From Ruminococcaceae bacterium UBA6845 (GTDB taxonomy: Bacteria > Bacillota > Clostridia > Oscillospirales > Acutalibacteraceae), in the NCBI GenBank assembly GCA_002449395.1, contig DKDP01000002.1:1-28604 (forward strand): 28,604 nt of DNA, written 5' to 3'. A program made the translations under genes and the position numbers. Position 1 is the first letter of the stretch; each line of letters begins with the position of its first letter. The notes under the pieces were generated by a model that saw only the letters and a list, made by a program, of their open reading frames with translations, did no database searches and had not been told where the DNA came from. Positions 8,602 to 16,314 of the stretch are shown here, one piece after another.

Positions 8602-9375
8602 TTACCAAACCTTCCAGGGTGCAGTCGAATCTGCCCACATTTTTTCAAGCTGCTGTTTTTCTCTGAGCGTGTCCATGGGTTTCCAAAAGCCGTCGTGCAA
8701 ATATGCGTCGAGCTGACCGAGAGCCGCACAGGTCTCAAGAGGCTTTTTCTCAAAAACAGTTTCGTCTCCGTCGATAAAGTCAAAGATTTTCGGTTCAAGT
8801 ACCATAAATCCGGCATTTACACGACCACCGTCATTTTCATCCTTTTCACGGAATGATGAAATCTTGTTGCCTTCTTCGATATCGAGCATACCGAAGCGCT
8901 GACCGATATTGACCGCCGTCAATGTGGCAATATGACCGTTTTCTTTATGAAATTTAACGAGTTCGTTAATGTTTATGTCCGCAACGCCGTCGCCGTATGT
9001 CAGCATAAACGGTTCATCGCCTATATATTTTTGAATCCTTTTGACTCTGCCGCCTGTCATGGTGTTAAGCCCCGTATCAACAAGCGTAACCTTCCACGGC
9101 TCGGTTTCGTTTGAGTGAACGATCATTTTGCCGTTGTCGGTAAAATCAAAGGTTATATCGCTCCTGTAAAGAAAATAGTCGGCAAAGTATTCTTTGATGA
9201 CGTGCTGCTTATATCCGCAGCATACAATGAAATCGTTATAGCCGTAAGCGGAATATATCTTCATAATGTGCCAAAGAATCGGCATTCCGCCGATTTCAAC
9301 CATCGGCTTTGGAATAAGATGACTTTCCTCGCTTATTCTTGTTCCGAATCCGCCTGCAAGTATTACTGTTTTCAC
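8602..9375 (-). CDS. rfbF: Glucose-1-phosphate cytidylyltransferase
   Basis: 257-residue nucleotidyltransferase, the same length as enterobacterial RfbF, that makes CDP-glucose from glucose-1-phosphate and CTP. It shows the nucleotide-binding loop LAGGFGTR (6-13), the PKPM element (22-25) and the YGDGVAD metal/sugar region. FWKPMDTLRE near the C-terminus is typical of the cytidylyl rather than thymidylyl branch. The start is GTG at 9375: AGGCGG sits 7 nt upstream, and the nearby ATG is out of frame and runs into a stop at once. It is the promoter-proximal gene of the seven-gene operon and commits the operon to CDP-linked sugars. Confidence 0.95.
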   Translation of the reverse strand: MKTVILAGGFGTRISEESHLIPKPMVEIGGMPILWHIMKIYSAYGYNDFIVCCGYKQHVIKEYFADYFLYRSDITFDFTDNGKMIVHSNETEPWKVTLVDTGLNTMTGGRVKRIQKYIGDEPFMLTYGDGVADININELVKFHKENGHIATLTAVNIGQRFGMLDIEEGNKISSFREKDENDGGRVNAGFMVLEPKIFDFIDGDETVFEKKPLETCAALGQLDAYLHDGFWKPMDTLREKQQLEKMWADSTAPWKVW

Positions 9376-9578
9376 AACATCGCCGCCTTTTATAGTGTTT
9401 TGTATATAACTATGGCAATTATAAATAACCTATAATAATATATCATATCAAAAAACAAAAATCAAGAATTTATATATGTTATATTCATCGTTTTAATTTC
9501 TGTATGCGCTTAATATACAAATAGGACTTTGCGTTTTTGCGCACATTTCACAAAAATAAAAAATTTAACTGAAATCTA
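9376..9578. promoter_or_regulatory. AT-rich divergent intergenic region between rfbF and the LacI-family gene
   Basis: This stretch must hold the start of the leftward sugar operon. On the minus strand a TATAAT lies at 9418-9423, with only a weak -35 (ATGATA, 9441-9446) at 17-nt spacing; a better TTGATA (9446-9451) is 22 nt away. The assignment is therefore tentative. No attenuator hairpin or operator like those of the allose locus is seen on this side. Confidence 0.35.
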
Positions 9579-9607
9579 TTGACATCTGTGACTTTTTCGG
9601 TTATTCT
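9579..9607 (+). promoter_or_regulatory. Promoter of the LacI-family regulator gene
   Basis: A consensus TTGACA (9579-9584) and TATTCT (9602-9607) are separated by exactly 17 nt. The predicted start, near 9614, lies just before the palindromic operator at 9617-9632, the classical arrangement for autorepression. Confidence 0.8.
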
Positions 9608-9616
9608 ATGGGCGTA

Positions 9617-9632
9617 GGGTAAACGATTACCC
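9617..9632. promoter_or_regulatory. LacI-family operator (autoregulation site)
   Basis: GGGTAAACGATTACCC is a 16-bp near-perfect palindrome (one mismatched pair) with the central CG typical of LacI-family operators. It sits right after the predicted transcription start and 23 nt before the repressor's ATG. A close relative precedes alsA at 10699-10714. Confidence 0.78.
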
Positions 9633-9655
9633 AAGCGAAACGAATTGGAGATTAT

Positions 9656-10651
9656 ATGGACGGTAAAAATATTTCTATGGTTGATATTGCCCGAATGTCG
9701 GGAGTGTCAATTGCAACGGTTTCAAGGGTGCTCAACAAAAACGGACGTTATTCAGCCGAGACCGAAAAAAAGGTAATGGCAGTCGTTGAGAAGTACAATT
9801 ACGCCATAAATCCCAATGCACAGGGCTTAAGAACCAACAGGACGAAAACTATCGGAGTTATAATCCCCGATATCACAAACGAATATTTCTCGCAGATAGT
9901 AAGGTCGGTTGAAAGCTCTGTTATCCCAATGGGATATAATGTATTTGTCTGCGACAGCGACGAGAATGTTGATTATGAATCTCACCACATCGCATCGCTC
10001 CAGTCAAAGGGAGTTGAAGGCATAGTTTATTTTAGCGTCAGAAAACCCGGCGACGAGGTTTCAAAGGAATTTACGGTTCCCGTCGTTTACATTGACAGAC
10101 GACCCGGAGTTGAGTTCAATTTCGTTTCTTCCGATAACGAAACGGGCGGGTTTCTCGCAACGGAGGAGCTTATCAAAAAGGGCTGCCGTAAAATAGTATT
10201 GATACACGATGTCAATTCCTATTCAACGGTCAACAAGCGTAAGCAGGGATATCTGAGAGCGCAGAAACAGTACGGGGTAGAGATTGACGACAGCAGAATG
10301 GTTCCGTGCCACGTGTCATACGCAGCCGCAAGAGAGGCTGTTAAAAAGCTGATTGCGGATAAGGTTGAATTTGACGGAATCTTCTGCACAACGGATTCTA
10401 TGGCGCTCGGAGCGCTGAGGGGTCTCAAGGAGAGCGGCAAAAGAGTTCCCGAGGATGTTAAGCTCGTGGGCTTCGACGGTATAACGCATACCGAGATTTC
10501 CGATCCGCCGATAACGACGATCGTTCAGGATACGGATCAGCTCGGTAAAAGATCGGTTGATGTTCTGATGGATCTTATCAACAACAATACGGGTAAGATT
10601 CACGAATACACGATCCCGGTTAAACTTTCCGTCAGAGGAAGCACAGACTGA
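9656..10651 (+). CDS. LacI/GalR-family transcriptional repressor of the allose operon
   Basis: 331-residue regulator. The N-terminal helix-turn-helix (residues 8-27, VDIARMSGVSIATVSRVLN) and hinge helix (near NPNAQGLRTNRTKTIGVIIP) are followed by a periplasmic-binding-protein-like ligand domain to the C-terminus (IPVKLSVRGS). GGAG lies 8 nt before the ATG. It is followed by its own terminator and then by the alsA operon; matching operators before both genes indicate that it controls itself and the operon. The ligand is probably allose or a phosphorylated intermediate. Note that E. coli uses an RpiR-family protein (AlsR) for the same pathway, so this is a different control solution. Confidence 0.92.
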   Translation: MDGKNISMVDIARMSGVSIATVSRVLNKNGRYSAETEKKVMAVVEKYNYAINPNAQGLRTNRTKTIGVIIPDITNEYFSQIVRSVESSVIPMGYNVFVCDSDENVDYESHHIASLQSKGVEGIVYFSVRKPGDEVSKEFTVPVVYIDRRPGVEFNFVSSDNETGGFLATEELIKKGCRKIVLIHDVNSYSTVNKRKQGYLRAQKQYGVEIDDSRMVPCHVSYAAAREAVKKLIADKVEFDGIFCTTDSMALGALRGLKESGKRVPEDVKLVGFDGITHTEISDPPITTIVQDTDQLGKRSVDVLMDLINNNTGKIHEYTIPVKLSVRGSTD

Positions 10652-10666
10652 TTTAATAGTTTTAAG

Positions 10667-10687
10667 AAAGGGTTGAAGCCCTTTTTT
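10667..10687 (+). terminator. Short intrinsic terminator after the LacI-family gene
   Basis: AAAGGG (10667-10672) pairs with CCCTTT across a 6-nt loop and runs directly into six T. It would separate repressor transcription from the downstream transporter operon, although a six-pair stem may allow read-through. Confidence 0.65.
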
Positions 10688-10698
10688 AAATAGATATT

Positions 10699-10714
10699 GA
10701 GTAAACCTTTACCC
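10699..10714. promoter_or_regulatory. LacI-family operator upstream of alsA
   Basis: GAGTAAACCTTTACCC matches the operator in front of the repressor gene at 12 of 16 positions, with both half-sites (GxGTAAA and TTTACCC, or TTACCC in the other copy) retained. It lies about 80 nt before the alsA start and upstream of or overlapping the promoter region, as expected for local repression. Confidence 0.72.
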
Positions 10715-10719
10715 AATAT

Positions 10720-10751
10720 TTTACACAAAATATTTCCACAATATTTATTAT
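10720..10751 (+). promoter_or_regulatory. Probable promoter of the als operon
   Basis: A TTTACA (10720-10725) is followed by the AT-rich stretch TATTTATTAT (10742-10751), which offers a -10 hexamer at 16-nt spacing (TATTTA) or at 20 nt (TATTAT). The exact -10 cannot be fixed by eye, but the location just after the operator and ahead of the AGGAAGG ribosome site fits. Confidence 0.45.
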
Positions 10752-10794
10752 ACGGAAGATATCGGTAAAGCAGTGAAGAGAAAGGAAGGATATC

Positions 10795-12321
10795 ATGAGT
10801 ACTCTCGTTGAAATGAAAGGGGTAGTTAAAAAGTTCCCCGGAGTTACGGCGCTGAAGGATATTTCCTTTGATATCCAAGCGGGCGAAGTACACGTTCTGC
10901 TGGGCGAGAACGGAGCGGGCAAATCCACTCTGATGAAAATTCTCTCCGGTGTTTATCAGCCGACAGAGGGCAAGATAATCATCGGCGGCAAGGAGTTCAG
11001 CAAGCTCACCCCGAAGGATTCCTACGAAAACGGAATCAGCGTCATTTATCAGGAATTGAGCGTTATCAATGAGCTCTCGATTCAGGAAAATCTTTTTGTC
11101 GGCAAACTGCCGATGAAGAAGGTCGGATTGGCATCCGTTGTCGATTACGGTGAAATGAACAGAAGAGCAAAAGAGCTCCTCGCAAAGATCGGATTGAACA
11201 GAGATCCGAAAACACTCGTTGAGGACATCAGCGTTTCGGAAAAACAGCAGGTTGAAATTGCAAAGGCTCTTGCTTCCGACAGTAAGGTAATCGTTATGGA
11301 CGAGCCGACAGCTTCCCTGACAAACAAAGAGGTTGAACATCTTTTTGATGTTATCAGAGCGCTGAAAAAAGAGGGCAAGGGAATCGTCTTTATCTCCCAC
11401 AAGCTCGCAGAGATCAAGGAGATCGGCGACAGGGTTTCGGTTCTCAAGGACGGTGCTTACGTCGGCACAAAGCAGGTAAGCGATGTTTCGGTTGACGATC
11501 TCGTAACAATGATGGTCGGCAGAACGGTTCAGAACACCTACCAGCACGAGGACGCCCCCGACAGCTACGACGGAGAAGAGGTTATCTTTGAGGTCAAGAA
11601 CCTTTCACGTAAGGATAACAAGGTCAAGGACGTTTCGTTCAAGCTCCATAAGGGCGAGATCGTAGGCTTCTCGGGACTTGTCGGATCGGGACGAAGCGAA
11701 ATGATGAATTCAATCTTCGGCGCAGAACCCAAATCATCCGGAGAGGTGTTCATCAAGGGTAAGAAAGTTAACATTAAGAGTCCGTATTCGGCAATCAAGA
11801 ACGGACTTGCGATGGTTACGGAAAACAGACGTGAAACAGGATTTTTCCACAACTTTGATATCAAGCAGAATATTTCAATTCTGCCGTTTATAAAATCGTC
11901 AACCCTCGGCGGTGCCGGCGGACTGACAAGCAGCAAATTCGAGAAAGAATGTGCTGAGGCTCAGAAAAAGAGCCTGAACATTAAGTGCTATTCCGTAGAT
12001 CAGGGTATCACGGAGCTTTCGGGCGGTAATCAGCAAAAGGTAATCCTCGGCAAATGGGTAGCCGCCGATTCACAGATAATTATTTTTGACGAACCCACAA
12101 AGGGTATCGACATCGGCAGTAAGAGTGAAATTTACACCCTTATGCGTAAGCTCGCCGATGAGGGCAAGGGCGTCCTTGTTGTCTCATCGGAGCTGCCGGA
12201 GCTTCTCGCAGTGTGCGATACGATCAATGTTTTCAGAGAGGGTCGGATAGTCAAGACCTTCCCGCACAGAGAAGCAACAGAAGAAAATATCATCAAAGCG
12301 TCTACGGCGGATATCGCCTGA
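10795..12321 (+). CDS. alsA: Sugar ABC transporter ATP-binding protein (D-allose/ribose type)
   Basis: 508-residue tandem ATPase of the RbsA/MglA/AlsA class that powers monosaccharide import. The first domain has a full Walker A (GENGAGKST, 37-45), an SVSEKQQ signature and Walker B VIVMDEPTASL. The second has the degenerate P-loop GLVGSGRSE that is usual in this class, but an intact signature LSGGNQQK near residue 406 and Walker B IIIFDEPTKGID. AGGAAGG precedes the ATG. It is the first gene of the operon, followed by the permease 24 nt later. The transporter family alone does not tell ribose from allose; the downstream alsE and alsK decide in favour of allose. Confidence 0.93.
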   Translation: MSTLVEMKGVVKKFPGVTALKDISFDIQAGEVHVLLGENGAGKSTLMKILSGVYQPTEGKIIIGGKEFSKLTPKDSYENGISVIYQELSVINELSIQENLFVGKLPMKKVGLASVVDYGEMNRRAKELLAKIGLNRDPKTLVEDISVSEKQQVEIAKALASDSKVIVMDEPTASLTNKEVEHLFDVIRALKKEGKGIVFISHKLAEIKEIGDRVSVLKDGAYVGTKQVSDVSVDDLVTMMVGRTVQNTYQHEDAPDSYDGEEVIFEVKNLSRKDNKVKDVSFKLHKGEIVGFSGLVGSGRSEMMNSIFGAEPKSSGEVFIKGKKVNIKSPYSAIKNGLAMVTENRRETGFFHNFDIKQNISILPFIKSSTLGGAGGLTSSKFEKECAEAQKKSLNIKCYSVDQGITELSGGNQQKVILGKWVAADSQIIIFDEPTKGIDIGSKSEIYTLMRKLADEGKGVLVVSSELPELLAVCDTINVFREGRIVKTFPHREATEENIIKASTADIA

Positions 12322-12345
12322 TCAACAGAAAGGAACGTGAATACC

Positions 12346-13323
12346 ATGTCTGAAAAAATAAAGCAGGTTAAACCAAAGGAAAAACTCACTTTTAATACGA
12401 TTTGGCAGAAGTACGGTACATTCGGAATCCTCGTAATTTTGCTCGTTATTCTTGCAGTTATGAGACCCGGCACCTTCTTCTCCACAGCAACAGTAACACA
12501 GATTCTTTCACAGAGCTCTGTTAACATTCTCATTGCGATGGGCGAATTTTTCGCAATTCTTATCGCAGGTATCGACCTTTCGGTCGGTTCGGTAGTTGCC
12601 CTGACCGGTATGGTTTCGGCTCAGATGATGGTCGCAGGCGTTAACCCGCTGCTCGCAGTTCTGCTCGGCATAATCTTCGGCGGTTTCCTCGGCTTCATCA
12701 ACGGACTTCTCATCAACGTAACGGGACTTCATCCGTTCATCATCACCCTCGGCACGCAGTCGATATTCAGAGGCGTAACACTTATTATTTCAAATTCAAG
12801 CGCAGTTTTCGGATTCCCGAAATCATTCACCAACTTCATTTCTTATAAAGTATTTGACCTTCTCCCGATCGTTGCGATAATCGCAATTGTCGTAGCACTT
12901 CTCCTCTCATTCCTGACGAGAAAGACAAAGGTCGGCAGAAACATCTACGCACTCGGCGGAAACAAAGAGTCGGCTTGGTACTCGGGTATCAACGTCAATA
13001 TGCACACATTGATCGTGTTCATCATCTCGGGTATTTGCGCAGGTATCGCAGGTATCGTACTTCTCGGACGTGTCGGTTCCGCAGAGCCGGCAGCCGCAAC
13101 AGGCTTTGAAACTTACGCAATCGCAGCTTCGATCATCGGCGGAACGAGCTTCTTCGGCGGTAAAGGTAAGATCTTCGGCGTTGTAATGGGTGGTCTCATC
13201 ATCGGCGTTATCAACTACGGTCTTAACATTCTCGCCGTTCCGAGCGTTTGGCAGCAGGTTGTTATGGGCTTGCTCATCATCGGCTCCGTTGCACTCGACA
13301 GATTCGTAGCCCGCAAGAAATAA
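12346..13323 (+). CDS. alsC: Sugar ABC transporter permease (D-allose/ribose type)
   Basis: 325-residue polytopic membrane protein of the RbsC/AlsC family (BPD_transp_2). It has a short cytoplasmic lysine-rich N-terminus, multiple hydrophobic helices, the family loop AGIDLSVGSVVAL and an ARNIYALGGN-like cytoplasmic segment (here GRNIYALGGNKESA) for contact with the ATPase. ATG 12346 is chosen over an in-frame GTG nine bases upstream, because AAAGGA sits 11 nt from the ATG but only 2 nt from the GTG. It probably forms the channel with AlsA and receives sugar from the lipoprotein AlsB encoded three genes later. Confidence 0.92.
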   Translation: MSEKIKQVKPKEKLTFNTIWQKYGTFGILVILLVILAVMRPGTFFSTATVTQILSQSSVNILIAMGEFFAILIAGIDLSVGSVVALTGMVSAQMMVAGVNPLLAVLLGIIFGGFLGFINGLLINVTGLHPFIITLGTQSIFRGVTLIISNSSAVFGFPKSFTNFISYKVFDLLPIVAIIAIVVALLLSFLTRKTKVGRNIYALGGNKESAWYSGINVNMHTLIVFIISGICAGIAGIVLLGRVGSAEPAAATGFETYAIAASIIGGTSFFGGKGKIFGVVMGGLIIGVINYGLNILAVPSVWQQVVMGLLIIGSVALDRFVARKK

Positions 13324-13343
13324 TCGGTAAAGAGGTGCTTGTT

Positions 13344-14027
13344 ATGAAACCAATGTTTAATCCGTCGCTTATGTGTATGGATCTCCTCGATATCAAGAAT
13401 CAGACGGAGATTCTCAACGACAGATGCGACCTCTACCACGTAGATATAATGGACGGCCATTTTGTTAAGAACATCACGCTTTCACCGGATTTTGTAAAGG
13501 CGTTCTCAACAATAGCCAAGAAACCGATTGATTGTCATCTGATGGTTACAACACCTGACGATTACATTGAAAACCTCGCTAAGGCAGGGGCAGGATATAT
13601 CTGCCCCCATGCCGAAACGATAGTCAACGACGCATTCAGAATTATGAATAAGATTGAGTCGCTCGGCTGTAAAAAGGGCGTTGTGCTCAGCCCGTCAACT
13701 CCGCTTTCGTCGATCAAGCACTATATCAACAGAATCGACAAGCTCACGATTATGTCGGTTGACCCCGGATTTGCAGGACAGCCGTTCATTGAGGAAATGC
13801 TTGCGAAGATCAGCGAAGCAAGAGATCTGAAAGAAAAGTACGGATACAGTTATCTCATTGAGGTTGACGGATCCTGCAATCAGAAAACCTTCAAGCGTCT
13901 CTATGACGCCGGAACGGAGGTTTTCATCGTAGGCTCCTCGGGACTTTTCTCAAAGGATCCCGATCTCAGAAAAGCATGGGATATTATGACAGATGAATTT
14001 AAGACTTTGACAGGTGCGGAAATATAA
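13344..14027 (+). CDS. alsE: D-allulose-6-phosphate 3-epimerase
   Basis: 227-residue TIM-barrel protein of the ribulose-phosphate 3-epimerase family. Metal ligands are recognisable: His32 and Asp34 (YHVDIMDGHF), His65 (DCHLMV) and Asp175 (EVDGSCNQ, which also supplies a catalytic acid). The stretches SLMCMDLL, VDPGFAGQPFI, EVDGSCNQ and VFIVGSSGLF agree with the AlsE branch rather than Rpe, as I recall the E. coli protein. AlsE converts allulose-6-phosphate to fructose-6-phosphate, the exit of the allose pathway into glycolysis. The start is ATG 13344 (GAGGTG 8-13 nt upstream); the open frame before it lies within alsC. A housekeeping Rpe role is less likely given the operon. Confidence 0.9.
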   Translation: MKPMFNPSLMCMDLLDIKNQTEILNDRCDLYHVDIMDGHFVKNITLSPDFVKAFSTIAKKPIDCHLMVTTPDDYIENLAKAGAGYICPHAETIVNDAFRIMNKIESLGCKKGVVLSPSTPLSSIKHYINRIDKLTIMSVDPGFAGQPFIEEMLAKISEARDLKEKYGYSYLIEVDGSCNQKTFKRLYDAGTEVFIVGSSGLFSKDPDLRKAWDIMTDEFKTLTGAEI

Positions 14028-14058
14028 ATGATTTCTCAGCCGCAAGGAGGTGGACAGG

Positions 14059-14967
14059 ATGGGAAATTTAACCTTGGGAATTGACATCGGCGGAACCAAT
14101 TTCAGAATCGGCGCAGTCGATGAGGCAGGCAGCATAAGCCACTTTGAGAAAAATTCGAGCAGAATTTTTGATTCGGGCGACGTTGTCGAGATTATCAAAA
14201 AAGAGATCGACGCCTATATGGACAGGTACGGTATCCGTGATTCCGTCAGAGCCGTCGCAGTCGGAATCCCGTCAATCGTCAGCAAGGACAAAAAGACGAT
14301 TATTTCAACCCCGAATCTTAAAGGCTTCAACAATATCAGATTCAGCGACAAGCTCAGCGAGAAGCTGAACATTCCGGTCTTTCTTGACAGAGATGTAAAT
14401 TTTCTCCTGATGAACGATATGAAAAAGCTGAAAATTGACAATACTAAAACCGTGCTCGGTTTTTACATCGGAACGGGCTTCGGAAATGCAATGTGCATCA
14501 ACGGCAAGCTCTACGCCGGAAAGAACGGTGCGGCAGGCGAACTCGGACACATTCCGCTCTACGATGTTGATGAGGAATGTACCTGCGGAAACATCGGCTG
14601 TTCGGAAACAAGGTGCTCGGGCAAGAGACTCGAATATCTCTGCGAAAAATATTTCCCCGATGTTCCGATCAGAGAGGTCTTTAAGTATCACGGCAATTCA
14701 CCGATCATCATTAAATTTGTTAAGGATCTTGCAATTCCGATCGCAACGGAAATCAACATTCTTGACCCGGATTATTCGATAATCGCAGGCGGCGTAGCCC
14801 TTATGGAGGACTTCCCGAAAGAGCTTCTTATTGAAGCGATACACGAAAAGGTGCGCAAGCCCTATCCCGAGGAAAATCTTGAGATTATGTTCTCGGAACA
14901 CGATCAGCAGAGCGGAATCTTCGGAAGCGGAATTTATGCGCACGAAATGTTGAAGAATATTATCTGA
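14059..14967 (+). CDS. alsK: D-allose kinase (ROK family)
   Basis: 302-residue ROK sugar kinase. The ATP phosphate-binding motif DIGGTNFR begins at residue 9. The zinc signature CTCGNIGCSE and the preceding GELGHIPL (sugar- and metal-binding His) are intact, and DRDVN supplies the catalytic aspartate. SKDKKTIISTPNL is nearly the same in E. coli AlsK as I recall it and supports allose over glucose specificity. The start is ATG 14059, with AGGAGG 8 nt upstream; a GTG at 14050 overlaps the ribosome site and is rejected. It phosphorylates imported allose to allose-6-phosphate. A hairpin overlaps its stop codon. Confidence 0.9.
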   Translation: MGNLTLGIDIGGTNFRIGAVDEAGSISHFEKNSSRIFDSGDVVEIIKKEIDAYMDRYGIRDSVRAVAVGIPSIVSKDKKTIISTPNLKGFNNIRFSDKLSEKLNIPVFLDRDVNFLLMNDMKKLKIDNTKTVLGFYIGTGFGNAMCINGKLYAGKNGAAGELGHIPLYDVDEECTCGNIGCSETRCSGKRLEYLCEKYFPDVPIREVFKYHGNSPIIIKFVKDLAIPIATEINILDPDYSIIAGGVALMEDFPKELLIEAIHEKVRKPYPEENLEIMFSEHDQQSGIFGSGIYAHEMLKNII

Positions 14968-14982
14968 CGGGCGTTCCGTCAG
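14964..14982 (+). other. Hairpin overlapping the alsK stop, upstream of alsB
   Basis: CTGACGG (14964-14970) and CCGTCAG (14976-14982) form a 7-bp stem with a 5-nt loop. The alsK TGA (14965-14967) lies inside the left arm. There is no T tract, so it is not a terminator. It may be a processing or stabilising structure for the alsB message. Confidence 0.55.
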
Positions 14983-15015
14983 TAATAGATAATTAAACAA
15001 GAAAGGATAATTATT

Positions 15016-15978
15016 ATGAAAAAGACACGAATTCTCAGCATCATTCTTGCGGCAGTTATGGTATTTTCACTTGTACTCACAGGCTGCGGCGCAGGCACAA
15101 ACACAGACAAGAACACGGGCAGCGCAGACTATGCGGTAATCCTCAAGCCTCTTTCAAATGACTTCTGGGCAAAGATGAAAGCCGGTATTGAAGAAGAAGC
15201 AAAGAAACAGGGCGTTACGGTTGATATTTTCGCCGCAACAACAGAGGAAGACACAGAGGGTCAGCTCAAGATCCTTGAGAACTGCATCAACAAGGGCTAC
15301 AAGGCAATCGGCGTTGCTCCGCTTTCACCGACAAACCTTATCAACGGTATCGTTGAGGCTAACAAAAAGGGTATCTATGTAATGAACATTGACGAAAAGA
15401 TTGATATGGATACTCTTAAGGCAGCAGGCGGCAGCGTTATCGCTTTCGCAACAACGGATAACGAGAAGGTCGGCGAAAAGGGCGCTCAGTATATCATTGA
15501 TCAGCTTGCAGACGGCGGCGAAGTTGCTATCATCGAGGGTAAAGCAGGTAATGCTTCAGGTGAAGCAAGAAAGACAGGCGCAACAAATGCTTTCAAGGCT
15601 GATTCAAAGATTAAGCTCGTAGCTTCTCAGCCCGCTGACTGGGATCGTCAGAAGGCTCTTGACACAGCGGCAAGTATGCTTCAGTCAAACCCGAACCTCA
15701 AGGCTATCTATTGTTGCAACGACACAATGGCACTCGGCGCACTTCAGGCAGTTAAGAATGCAGGCAAGGATGTTATTGTAGTAGGTACAGACGGTGCAGA
15801 AGAGGCTCTTGAAAGCGTCAAGGCAGGCGAGCTTTCGGCAACAGTTGCACAGGACTCCGCAGGAATCGGCGCAACATCGCTCAATCGTATGATTCAGGCA
15901 GTTAAGAACGCAGAGACAATCGACGCAAACGCAACTCCCGAAACAATCCCGGTTGACTCCAACCTTGTTACAAAATAA
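15016..15978 (+). CDS. alsB: Sugar-binding lipoprotein (D-allose/ribose-binding)
   Basis: 320-residue periplasmic-binding-type protein (Peripla_BP_4). It opens with a lipoprotein signal: MKKTR, a hydrophobic run and lipobox LTGC, so Cys24 should be lipidated and anchor it to the outer face of the membrane. A Thr/Asn/Gly-rich linker leads into the two-lobed domain (start AVILKPLSNDFWAKMKAG). DRQKALDTAASML, CCNDTMALGALQAV and VVGTDG are typical ribose/allose-binding elements. It delivers sugar to AlsC/AlsA. Its position after alsK, rather than first as in E. coli alsBACEK, is a local rearrangement. Flanking hairpins could raise its transcript level relative to the rest. Confidence 0.92.
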   Translation: MKKTRILSIILAAVMVFSLVLTGCGAGTNTDKNTGSADYAVILKPLSNDFWAKMKAGIEEEAKKQGVTVDIFAATTEEDTEGQLKILENCINKGYKAIGVAPLSPTNLINGIVEANKKGIYVMNIDEKIDMDTLKAAGGSVIAFATTDNEKVGEKGAQYIIDQLADGGEVAIIEGKAGNASGEARKTGATNAFKADSKIKLVASQPADWDRQKALDTAASMLQSNPNLKAIYCCNDTMALGALQAVKNAGKDVIVVGTDGAEEALESVKAGELSATVAQDSAGIGATSLNRMIQAVKNAETIDANATPETIPVDSNLVTK

Positions 15979-16024
15979 GATTAATAGGGTTCTTTCCTCC
16001 GAACTTTATTATATGTAAAAAAGA

Positions 16025-16060
16025 TCTCCGGGACACTTACGGCATACTGCGTCCCGGAGA
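16025..16060 (+). other. GC-rich hairpin downstream of alsB
   Basis: TCTCCGGGAC (16025-16034) pairs perfectly with GTCCCGGAGA (16051-16060) around a 16-nt loop, 46 nt after the alsB stop. There is no T tract on either strand next to it, so it looks like an mRNA-protecting or partial-termination structure of the kind often found after binding-protein genes. Confidence 0.65.
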
Positions 16061-16195
16061 GCAAGCGAAAAGATGTCGGTCAGATCGGCTCACTTCTTGA
16101 TATATTTTCCCCTTCTATTTTCCAAAAAACTGCTTTACGAGTTATGATCGACCGACATTTTGTTTGATGGGACTGCCGCGCATTTAGCGAAGAAC

Positions 16196-16262
16196 GAAGA
16201 GCAAAGAGTTGTTTCGCTTGATGCTATGTTTATGGCACGCTTTGCTCTTCTAAACGATTTTT
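16196..16262 (+). terminator. Possible weak terminator (11-bp inverted repeat with downstream T6)
   Basis: GAAGAGCAAAG (16196-16206) and CTTTGCTCTTC (16240-16250) are exact complements with a 33-nt loop. Seven bases later comes a run of six T. The long loop and the gap make it suboptimal as an intrinsic terminator; it may be part of a larger RNA fold. Confidence 0.35.
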
Positions 16263-16298
16263 TGCCCACTCGCAGTATCAATATACAGCTTCGGGACA

Positions 16299-16314
16299 AA
16301 GAAAACGTTTTCTT
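16299..16314. promoter_or_regulatory. Perfect 16-bp palindrome, LacI/CcpA-like operator upstream of rpiB
   Basis: AAGAAAACGTTTTCTT is fully palindromic with a central CG, the symmetry of LacI-family sites and close to catabolite-responsive elements (AAACGTTT core). Its outer half-sites differ from the GGGTAAAC type in front of the repressor and alsA, so if used it would bind another regulator. Confidence 0.4.

Noticed and set aside
8598..8816. 73-codon N-terminal extension of the 586-residue membrane protein frame
   Set aside because: It lies wholly inside rfbF in another frame, its residues are not membrane-like, and a ribosome site (GGAAGG) stands before the internal ATG at 8597.
12337..12345. 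GTG start for alsC at 12337
   Set aside because: The Shine-Dalgarno AAAGGA would be only 2 nt away; ATG 12346 has workable spacing.
16165..16190. T-box-like sequence (GATGGGACTGCCGCGC) upstream of rpiB
   Set aside because: It does not fit the T-box core AGGGTGGNACCGCG, there is no stem I specifier arrangement, and rpiB is not an amino acid gene.
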